From positions 1 through 8,518 of the forward strand of contig JAFACJ010000995.1 in the NCBI GenBank assembly GCA_023425615.1: a DNA stretch of 8,518 nt, given 5' to 3'. A program made the translations under genes and the position numbers. Shown here piece by piece: positions 1 through 5,631 of this stretch (position 1 is the stretch's first letter; every line of letters begins with the position of its first letter). This DNA comes from Actinomycetes bacterium (GTDB lineage Bacteria; Actinomycetota; Actinomycetes; Streptosporangiales; Streptosporangiaceae). Under the pieces are notes generated by a model. The model saw only the letters and a program-made list of their open reading frames with translations. It was not told the DNA's origin and did not search any database.

Positions 1-560
1 GCTCGGACCTGGACGACCACACGGCGATCCGCGCCGAGACACTCGACGGCTACCAGTTCACTCCGCGGTACGGTCCCGACCGGCTACCGACCATCTGGGA
101 CCCGGCGGACTACGGCGGCCAGGTCCCGCGCCTGGAGGTCGACGCCGCCCTCGACGAGCTCATGGCCTACTACGACGTCGTCCGGCTGTACCCCGACCCT
201 CCTTATTGGGAAACCGAGATCGATGGGTGGGTCGACAAGTACGGCGAGAAGCGGGTGATCCGCTGGTACACCCGCCGTCCCGTCCAGATGCACGCCGCGC
301 TGGAGCGGCTGGTGACCGACGTCGGCAAGGCGGATTCGACCTGGTCGCACGACGGCTGCCCGATCACCACGGCGCACGTCGCCAACGCCCGCCGCGCCGC
401 CCGCCCGGGTGGCCGCTACATCCTCGCCAAGGCCAGCGACCCGCAGAAGATCGACGCCGCGATGAGCTCGGTGCTCGCTCACGAGGCCGCCGGGGACGCG
501 ATCGCCGCGGGCGAGGCCCGGCCCAAGCCGCGCCGCTACGTCTACACGTCATCCAGCTGA
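1..560 (+). CDS. Phage terminase large subunit, C-terminal nuclease part (5' partial)
   Basis: The reading frame is open from the window edge (first full codon at base 3) and stops with TGA at 558-560, so about 185 C-terminal residues are present. The large terminase is the motor and nuclease that cuts concatemeric DNA and packs it into the prohead. The visible part reads as the RNase H-like nuclease domain of actinophage terminases. It opens with SDLDDHTAIRAET, which in this family follows the first metal-binding Asp (just outside the window). An Asp in YPDPPYW (codon 195-197) fits the second acid, and the Asp in QKIDAAM (codon 453-455) fits the third. The tail after LAHEAAGDAIAAGEA is short and basic. 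The portal gene starts 10 bases after the stop. The ATPase domain cannot be checked because it lies upstream. Identity is from remembered family patterns, not a search. Confidence 0.9.
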   Translation, partial: SDLDDHTAIRAETLDGYQFTPRYGPDRLPTIWDPADYGGQVPRLEVDAALDELMAYYDVVRLYPDPPYWETEIDGWVDKYGEKRVIRWYTRRPVQMHAALERLVTDVGKADSTWSHDGCPITTAHVANARRAARPGGRYILAKASDPQKIDAAMSSVLAHEAAGDAIAAGEARPKPRRYVYTSSS

Positions 561-565
561 GGAGG
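561..565 (+). promoter_or_regulatory. Ribosome binding site that sets the portal start
   Basis: GGAGG lies five bases before ATG 571, directly after the terminase stop. A possible GTG start at 565 overlaps this site and could not use it, so ATG 571 is preferred. Confidence 0.75.
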
Positions 566-570
566 TGCCC

Positions 571-2037
571 ATGGGCCTGACCCTCGACCGCGCCCAGCGG
601 CTGGCCGACCAGCTGTGCATGGAGCTGCTGGCCCGCTCCGGTGGGGTCAACCGGGCCACCGACTACTACCGGGGCGACCACGCGCTGCGGTTCGCGTCCT
701 CGGAGTTCCGGGACTACTTCGGCAAGCGCTACCAGCACTTCTCCGACAACTGGGTGCAGGTCGTGGCCGATGCTCCGGTCGAGCGCCTGGAGGTCGTGGG
801 GGTCAAGCCCTACGGCCGGGACAAGGCCGACGCCGAGCTGTGGCGGGTGTGGATGGCCAACGGCCTGGACGCCGACAGCCAGCTGGGGTTCCTCGGCGCC
901 GGCAACGGGGCCCGCTCCCACGTCCTGGTGTGGGGCAACCCCGATGACGAGGAGACGCCGGTCGTCACCTTCGAGGACGCCTCGCAGTCCATCGTCGCCT
1001 ACCGCGCCGGTTCCCGCCGGGAGCGGGTGGCTGCGGCCAAGTGGTGGCAGGACGGCTCCCGCGAGTACGTCACCCTCTACACCGCCGATGAGCTGTGGAA
1101 GTTCGAGCGGTCCCTGCAGCGCAGCACCAAGACGGCCGCCATGGCCCAGGTGGACGAGGAGATCCGCGCCTGGGAGCTGCGGGACACCGGCGATGAGCCC
1201 AACCCGCAGCCCAACCCGATGGGCCGGGTCCCGATGGTGGAGCTCCCCAACCGGCCCCTGCTGGTCGGTGAGCCGATCTCGGACGTCTCCGGGGTCATCG
1301 CGATGCAGGACGCCATCAACCTCATCTGGGCCCAGCTGCTGACCGCCTCGGACTTCGCCTCCTTCGCCCAGCGGATCGTGCTGGGCGCCGAGATGCCGAA
1401 GATCCCGATCCTCAACGACCAGGGCGCGGTCATCGGGGAGAGGCCGGTGGACCTCAAGAAGTTCGCCGTGGACCGGGTCCTGTGGGTCGAGGACGAGAAC
1501 GCCAAGATCGCCGAGTGGTCGGCGACCGACCTGGCGAACTACACGAACGTGCTGGAGGTCGCGGTCGGCCACATCGCCGCCCAGACCCGCACACCCTCGC
1601 ACTACCTCATCGGCCGCATGAGCAACCTGTCCTCGGACGCGCTGATCGCCGCCGAGACGGGCCTGGTCAAGAAGTGCCAGGAGAAGCAGCTGTGGTACGG
1701 CGGCGGCCTGCGCGAGATGTACTCCCTCATCGCCCGCGCCCAGGGCAACGACGCCAAGGCCACGGCGCTGTCGGCCGGCGGGGTGCTGTGGGCCGATGCC
1801 GAGTCCCGCAATCAGGCCCAGCTCGCCGACTCCCTCGTGAAGCTGAAGAGCATCGGGTTCCCCTTCAGGTGGCTGGCCTCCAAGTACGGCCTGACCCCGC
1901 CGGAGATCGTCGACCTGATGGCGATGCGCGAACGCGAGTCCGCCATGGACCCGATCATGCAGGCCATCAACGGCCGCGACCCGCTCGGCGGCCCCGCCGA
2001 GGACGACACCGATGGCGACATCGACCCCGACGCTTGA
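571..2037 (+). CDS. Portal protein (SPP1 gp6-like)
   Basis: This 488-residue protein has the usual length of SPP1 gp6-type portals, which form the twelve-fold ring at one capsid vertex through which DNA enters and leaves. The start is ATG 571. The early segment with FRDYFGKRYQHFSDNWVQVV and VERLEV is typical of actinophage portals. The middle holds ASDFASFAQRIVLG (residues about 259-272), then a stretch around WVEDENAKIAEWSATDL. The conserved region QTRTPSHYLIG (from residue 338) precedes a long helical part with ALIAAETGLVKKCQEKQ that fits the portal stem and wing. The C-terminus is acidic (EDDTDGDID). It sits between terminase and MuF, the normal portal position, and its last 26 bases overlap the MuF gene, which suggests coupled translation. 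Third codon positions are almost all G/C (3 of the first 112 codons end in A or T, counted by hand). Confidence in the family is high. Confidence 0.92.
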   Translation: MGLTLDRAQRLADQLCMELLARSGGVNRATDYYRGDHALRFASSEFRDYFGKRYQHFSDNWVQVVADAPVERLEVVGVKPYGRDKADAELWRVWMANGLDADSQLGFLGAGNGARSHVLVWGNPDDEETPVVTFEDASQSIVAYRAGSRRERVAAAKWWQDGSREYVTLYTADELWKFERSLQRSTKTAAMAQVDEEIRAWELRDTGDEPNPQPNPMGRVPMVELPNRPLLVGEPISDVSGVIAMQDAINLIWAQLLTASDFASFAQRIVLGAEMPKIPILNDQGAVIGERPVDLKKFAVDRVLWVEDENAKIAEWSATDLANYTNVLEVAVGHIAAQTRTPSHYLIGRMSNLSSDALIAAETGLVKKCQEKQLWYGGGLREMYSLIARAQGNDAKATALSAGGVLWADAESRNQAQLADSLVKLKSIGFPFRWLASKYGLTPPEIVDLMAMRERESAMDPIMQAINGRDPLGGPAEDDTDGDIDPDA

Positions 2038-4678
2038 GCAGGTCGCCGCCGAGCACTACGCCCAGCAGCGCGGCCTGGTCCAGCAGATGGTGAACCTGAT
2101 CCTGCAACTCGGCCGGATGCTCTCCTGGGACGAGGTCCGCTCCTGGTTCGCCGGACCCGCCGAGGCACTGCGCCAGGCGATGACCGAGGCACAGGCCGAA
2201 GCCGCCGCGCAGGGCGCCGCCTACGTGGGCACAGCCCTCGCCGCCGCCGGAGTCGCCTCCAGTGCGGTCGCCGCGGTGGTCCCGGGCTCGCTCGCTGGAG
2301 TCGCCAGCGACGGCCGCCCGCTGGAGTCCCTGCTGGCGCTACCTGTCCGGCGCGGCCAGCGGCTCATCGAGCAGGGGATGCCCGAGGCCGAGGTGACGCC
2401 GCGGGTCATCGCCGAACTGGTGATGATCGGCCGAACTCAGGTCGCGGATGCGGGCCGGGTCGCGACCGGCGTCGCGCAGGTGGCCAACCGGGCCGTCGTC
2501 GGCTACGTGCGGCAAGTCGAGCTCCCGGCGTGCGCTCGCTGCATCCTGCTGGCCGGGAAGCTCTACAGGACCCTCGACGGCTTCGCCCGCCACCCGAACT
2601 GTGACTGCGTCCACGTGCCCGTCAGCTCGCTGCGCGAGGCCGGGGACCTCGGCAAGGCCAACTATCCCCAGGCCCTCTTCGAGGGGATGTCCCGCGACGA
2701 GCAGGACCGCATCTTCGGACAGGCCAGCGCCAGGGCGATCCGGGACGGCGCCGACCTCGGCCAGGTCGTCAACGCCCGCCGCGGCCTGTACGTCTCGGGC
2801 GTCGGGAACGGCGGCGTCTCGGCCACCTGGGAGGGCACCACCCGCCGCGGCATCGCCGGCAAGAGGCTCGGTGCCCGCCGCGGCCAGCGCGCCCGGGTGC
2901 CGCGGTTGACCCCGGAGCAGATCTACAAGGAGGCCGGCGGCGACCGCGACGAGGCGCTGCGGCTGCTGCACCGGTTCGGCTACATCACCGACACCGCCGC
3001 CCCAGCGCCCTCCCGCCCGGCCCGCACCCGCGAGCGCACCGAGCCGCGTGCGGTCCTTGCCGCCCGGCAGGAGCAGGCCGCGCCGCAGGTTCCAGCAGCC
3101 GCACAGCCCTACCACCGGACCCTGAAGGGGATTGAGGACCTCGCCCGCCGCGTCGAGGAACTGGACGTCGTCGGGACCCGGCGCTTGGGCGGGATGAACG
3201 CCGTCACCGAGCTGCTGACGCTGTCTGATGGGTCCAAGGTCATCAGGAAGACGACGAAGCGAGGTTCGGAGGACGAGCAGAGCCAGGACTCCGAGCAGCT
3301 CGGCAGCCTCCTCGCCCGTTCGCTCGGCCTGCCCGCACCGGCCGTCTACCGCAACTCGCCCGACCGCCTGTACATGGAGTACGTCCCCGGCGACACCGCC
3401 GAGGAGGCCGGACGCGACCGCCGCGAGCGTGCGCTCGCCGGCGACGACGGCAAGCTGCTCGGCCTGGTCGACCTGCTCGGCCTGGTCGCCGACCGCAACG
3501 ACGAGAACTGGATCCTCCGCACCGACGGCCGGATAGCGCCGATCGACCACGGGTCGGCCTACCTGGGCATGACGGGCGACCTCCGCGAGGACCGCTCGAT
3601 GATCGGATCCCGCGCGGTCGACCGGTACTACTCCGACCGCGAGACCGACGACCTCCTCGACAACCCGCTCACGCCCGCCGATGTGGCCGAGGTCCGCCGC
3701 CGCCTGGAGGCGCTGCGCCCCGACTACGCCCACCTCGGGCGAGAGGAGTGGCTGGACTACTCGCTCACCGTCCTGGACGGCCTCGGCCCGCACGCGCGCG
3801 GCGACCACAACCTGATCAGTCCGACCGCGCAAGACGCCGCACCTGATGAGGCCGACTCGGACTCGGCGGGCGGAGCCGGGACGCCGCCCCCGCCCGACAG
3901 TCCCGCGCCGCCCCCGGAACCCGAAGAGGACCCCCCGACCGGCCGGGTTCTGGGCCGCCCCGCAGACCGGGTACTCCGCCGCTTCGGAGAGCCCGCACCA
4001 CGGGGCCTCGTGGCGGCCAACGTCGATTTCCGGTACATCGAAGACCCCGACGCGCGGACCATCGCACTCCTGCAATACCAGTACGCCGGACGGGCTGCCC
4101 TCGAGCGGACCGCTGCGAACCTGCGCTCTGGACGCGACCCGTTCGAGGGGATCGACTTCGGCGCCAAGACGATCGAGGACGTCGACCCCGCCCTCGCGGG
4201 CCTGTGGTTCCTGCGGCACGAGACTCCCCTCCGGCCGATCCACGGCGCCTACGATGCCAGCGACCTGCGCGCGGACCTCCTGGCCGCAGCGACCCGGCTG
4301 AACCGGTGGCTGTCCGCACCCCGGCCGCTGCCCGACGCCTTCAAGGGGCTGCGGATCCGAGGAACCGTCGAAGACCTCCTCCAGCGCTACCGGCCGGGCC
4401 GGCAGGAGACGTTCGACATCTCGTCGTTCACCTCTGCCGCAGATGCCGCCCTCAGGTACGCCGACACGCCAGATGAGCCCGCGCGGCCCGATGACGGAAC
4501 CCCCGTGCTCTTCCTCGTCACCCAACCCCTCGGCGTACGATTGGAGTCCGTCGGCGGCCTGGCTGGATACGACGAACTACTCCTCTCGGGCCGAGCCGAA
4601 GTGATCAGGGCCCATGTCCACGATGGCCGTATCGAGGTGCTGCTGAGATGGCTGCCGAGCGAGACCGGATCCAACTGA
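2012..4678 (+). CDS. MuF-type minor head protein fused to kinase-like and ADP-ribosyltransferase-like domains
   Basis: An 888-residue protein, far longer than a plain MuF protein (roughly 250-450 residues). ATG 2012 follows a GAGGA site about eight bases upstream and lies inside the portal end. Residues 1 to about 300 are MuF-like: a helical, alanine-rich start, then a probable zinc site C174-x-x-C177 with H194, C197 and C199, and the VVNARRG segment typical of the family. MuF proteins are minor head components near the portal and can enter the cell with the DNA. A basic Ala/Pro linker (about 329-366) leads to a kinase-like domain (about 380-605). An acidic, proline-rich linker (about 611-646) leads to an ADP-ribosyltransferase-like domain (about 660-888). 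The family is known to carry variable C-terminal toxins; this double cargo is my inference. Codons ending in A/T are more common than in the neighbours (14 of 112 at the N-terminus, 24 of 112 at the C-terminus). A 57-residue gene overlaps its end. Confidence 0.85.
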   Translation: MATSTPTLEQVAAEHYAQQRGLVQQMVNLILQLGRMLSWDEVRSWFAGPAEALRQAMTEAQAEAAAQGAAYVGTALAAAGVASSAVAAVVPGSLAGVASDGRPLESLLALPVRRGQRLIEQGMPEAEVTPRVIAELVMIGRTQVADAGRVATGVAQVANRAVVGYVRQVELPACARCILLAGKLYRTLDGFARHPNCDCVHVPVSSLREAGDLGKANYPQALFEGMSRDEQDRIFGQASARAIRDGADLGQVVNARRGLYVSGVGNGGVSATWEGTTRRGIAGKRLGARRGQRARVPRLTPEQIYKEAGGDRDEALRLLHRFGYITDTAAPAPSRPARTRERTEPRAVLAARQEQAAPQVPAAAQPYHRTLKGIEDLARRVEELDVVGTRRLGGMNAVTELLTLSDGSKVIRKTTKRGSEDEQSQDSEQLGSLLARSLGLPAPAVYRNSPDRLYMEYVPGDTAEEAGRDRRERALAGDDGKLLGLVDLLGLVADRNDENWILRTDGRIAPIDHGSAYLGMTGDLREDRSMIGSRAVDRYYSDRETDDLLDNPLTPADVAEVRRRLEALRPDYAHLGREEWLDYSLTVLDGLGPHARGDHNLISPTAQDAAPDEADSDSAGGAGTPPPPDSPAPPPEPEEDPPTGRVLGRPADRVLRRFGEPAPRGLVAANVDFRYIEDPDARTIALLQYQYAGRAALERTAANLRSGRDPFEGIDFGAKTIEDVDPALAGLWFLRHETPLRPIHGAYDASDLRADLLAAATRLNRWLSAPRPLPDAFKGLRIRGTVEDLLQRYRPGRQETFDISSFTSAADAALRYADTPDEPARPDDGTPVLFLVTQPLGVRLESVGGLAGYDELLLSGRAEVIRAHVHDGRIEVLLRWLPSETGSN
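3149..3826 (+). other. Kinase-like domain inside the MuF protein (residues about 380-605)
   Basis: The segment shows the ordered landmarks of a PI3/4-kinase or HipA-like fold. A glycine pair G393-G394 lies ahead of the strand pair NAVTELLTLSDGSKVIRK, with K413 as candidate ATP-binding lysine. E428 lies in a following helix (SEQLGSLLARSLGL). LYMEYVPG (453-460) resembles the hinge. ADRNDENWIL holds D494, N496 and N499, matching the D-x-(H/N)-x-x-N catalytic loop. IDHG with D512 matches the metal-binding D-x-G. The pair resembles GDRHNDNI and HIDFG of PI3-kinases. The substrate cannot be read from the sequence: protein, lipid and nucleotide are all possible. Limits are approximate. Confidence 0.72.
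3989..4675 (+). other. ADP-ribosyltransferase-like domain at the MuF C-terminus (residues about 660-888)
   Basis: The pattern fits the R-S-E class of mono-ADP-ribosyltransferases, which move ADP-ribose from NAD to a target protein or other molecule. FKGLRIRGTV offers the NAD-binding Arg (R783). FDISSFTSAADAALRYA (S804 to S808) matches the F-STS strand followed by a helix. GTPVLFLVTQPLGVRLESV is the usual next strand, and GYDELLLSGRAEVIRA offers the catalytic Glu, E855, followed by the usual turn and closing strand. Spacings of about 25 and 47 residues between motifs suit the fold. The residue two before E855 is Tyr, not the common Glu or Gln, so target choice is unclear and reduced activity is possible. 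Confidence 0.7.
4634..4639 (+). promoter_or_regulatory. Ribosome binding site for the 57-residue gene
   Basis: GAGGTG lies inside the MuF reading frame, eight bases before ATG 4648. It supports a real start for the small overlapping gene. Confidence 0.5.
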
Positions 4679-4821
4679 ACTACCAGCAGGCCGCCGACGG
4701 CTCCCTCGTCGCCGTCCCTCCCCTCGAAGGGCTCACCGACGAGGAGCGCGAGCGGATCCGGCAGGAAGCCGCCGCCATGGTGGCCCGCTTCGACCAGATG
4801 CGCCGCGACGCTGGCACCTGA
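4648..4821 (+). CDS. Small hypothetical protein overlapping the MuF gene; candidate immunity or partner protein
   Basis: I do not recognise this 57-residue protein. It starts at ATG 4648 after a GAGGTG site, shares 31 bases with the MuF end in another frame, and stops with TGA at 4819-4821, about 18 bases before a strong terminator. The N-terminal half (IQLNYQQAADGSLVAVPPL) may form a short strand pair. The second half, from LTDEERERIRQEAAAMVARF to the end, is a charged helix that could make a coiled coil. There is no signal peptide, membrane segment or cysteine. The tight overlap says it is translated with the MuF fusion protein. Its position suits an immunity protein or a helper that keeps the toxic domains silent in the producing cell, but it is short for an immunity protein and could equally be a small virion or assembly factor. 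That it is coding is supported by codon use and the start site; its function is unknown. Confidence 0.7.
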   Translation: MAAERDRIQLNYQQAADGSLVAVPPLEGLTDEERERIRQEAAAMVARFDQMRRDAGT

Positions 4822-4839
4822 CCGCCTCGCCCGCAGACC

Positions 4840-4865
4840 AACCCCGCCACCGTGCGGGGTTTTTT
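4840..4865 (+). terminator. Intrinsic terminator between the MuF block and the scaffold-capsid block
   Basis: A perfect 8-base-pair stem (AACCCCGC at 4840-4847 with GCGGGGTT at 4854-4861) has a 6-base loop and runs into six T residues (4860-4865). This is a classic Rho-independent terminator on the + strand, 18 bases after the small gene's stop. I see no convincing promoter between it and the scaffold gene, so read-through or antitermination is probably needed for capsid expression. Confidence 0.8.
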
Positions 4866-4883
4866 CATGCCCGGACGCCGCAA

Positions 4884-4897
4884 GGGCGCGGGCGCCC
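4884..4897 (+). repeat. Short GC-only inverted repeat before the scaffold ribosome binding site
   Basis: GGGCG (4884-4888) can pair with CGCCC (4893-4897) around a 4-base loop, ten bases before the scaffold ribosome binding site. It may be a small RNA hairpin. In such GC-rich sequence it may also be chance. Confidence 0.3.
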
Positions 4898-4907
4898 AAC
4901 CCGCAAC

Positions 4908-4913
4908 GGGAGA
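4908..4913 (+). promoter_or_regulatory. Ribosome binding site that sets the scaffold start
   Basis: GGGAGA lies four bases before ATG 4918. Upstream in-frame starts (GTG 4852, ATG 4867) lie in or right after the terminator and have no comparable site, so ATG 4918 is preferred. Confidence 0.7.
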
Positions 4914-4917
4914 TCGC

Positions 4918-5619
4918 ATGTCCGCTCTCATCGAGCTGCCCATCCATCCGTTCACCGGACTGACTGCCCTCGGCGTCCTGCCGTCCGGCCGCCCCGTCTG
5001 GCCCGTCCTCGGCGGCGCCCCCGACGAGGAGCAGGACGAGGAGGAAACCGAGCAGAACGACGAGGAGCAGGACGACGACGCCGACGACGAGAACGGCGAC
5101 GACGACCAGGAAGAGCAGGACGGGGACGAGGAGGACAAGCCTCTCGGCCCCAAGGGCGAGAAGGCCCTGGCCGCCATGAAGGCCGATCTGCGCGAGGAGA
5201 GGCGGCGCCGCCGTGCCGCCGAAGCCAAGCTCAAGAGCTCCGACGGCAAGCCCGACGCCGAGCAGGCCGCAACGGCCGCGGCCAACAGGCGGGTCCTGCG
5301 CGCGGAGATCAAGGCCGCCGCCAAGGGGAAGTTCGCCGACCCCGCCGACGCGCTCACCTTCCTGGCATCCAAGCTCGACCAGTTCGAGCCGGATGAGAAC
5401 GGCGACTTCGACGAGGACGAGATCACCGACGCCCTCGACGACCTCCTGCAGCGCAAGCCGCACCTGGCCGCCGCCAAGGCGCCCAGGTTCCAGGGCGGAG
5501 GCGACAACGGCGCCCGCAAATCCGCCACCAAGCCCATCACCGAAGAGCAGCTCAAGAAGATGACGCCCGATCAGATCGAGAAGGCGTACTCCGAGGGCAG
5601 GCTCAAGCACCTTCTGTAA
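4918..5619 (+). CDS. Capsid scaffolding protein
   Basis: A 233-residue protein directly before the major capsid gene, where tailed phages place the scaffold: an internal protein that guides shell assembly and then leaves. The N-terminus has a short hydrophobic element with PFTGLTALG and LPSGRPVWPVLGG (residues about 11-33). Residues 36-73 are almost only Asp, Glu, Gln and Asn. A highly charged basic helix (about 79-106, with five Arg in a row) and more helix follow, then a second acidic patch around DENGDFDEDEITDALDDLL. The end, ITEEQLKKMTPDQIEKAYSE and then GRLKHLL, is a helix-turn-helix-like tail of the sort scaffolds use to bind capsid protein. Composition, helical content and position all suit a scaffold, and no protease motif is seen. 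The next gene starts 12 bases later. Confidence 0.82.
   Translation: MSALIELPIHPFTGLTALGVLPSGRPVWPVLGGAPDEEQDEEETEQNDEEQDDDADDENGDDDQEEQDGDEEDKPLGPKGEKALAAMKADLREERRRRRAAEAKLKSSDGKPDAEQAATAAANRRVLRAEIKAAAKGKFADPADALTFLASKLDQFEPDENGDFDEDEITDALDDLLQRKPHLAAAKAPRFQGGGDNGARKSATKPITEEQLKKMTPDQIEKAYSEGRLKHLL
5023..5073 (+). repeat. In-frame 15-base direct repeat in the acidic part of the scaffold gene
   Basis: The same 15 bases (coding DEEQD) occur at 5023-5037 and 5059-5073, exactly 12 codons apart, in a purine-rich GAC/GAG tract. Slippage within this tract would lengthen or shorten the acidic segment in frame. Confidence 0.6.
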
Positions 5620-5631
5620 AGAGAGGCACTC

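Noticed and set aside
364..1602. A 412-residue minus-strand frame opposite terminase and portal
   Set aside because: It overlaps two recognised genes in full and shows no family pattern.
3194..3196. Internal start (ATG 3194) that could give a separate kinase-ART protein
   Set aside because: It lies within the kinase glycine-rich strand, and the GGGCGGG stretch touches the ATG with no spacing, so it would make a truncated domain.
4010..4012. Internal GTG start that could give a free ART domain
   Set aside because: The GGGG upstream is weak and normal for this composition; no stronger evidence supports separate translation.
2339..4525. A 728-residue open frame on the minus strand inside the MuF gene
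   Set aside because: It is antisense to a gene with clear protein motifs and has no recognisable domain of its own. Long antisense frames are common at this GC level.
4852..4917. An earlier in-frame start for the scaffold (GTG 4852 or ATG 4867)
   Set aside because: GTG 4852 lies in the terminator loop and ATG 4867 directly after its T run; neither has a good ribosome site. ATG 4918 has GGGAGA four bases before it.
4866..4917. A promoter for the capsid block after the terminator
   Set aside because: I find no credible -35/-10 pair in this GC-rich stretch. Actinobacterial or phage-specific promoters could be missed by eye.
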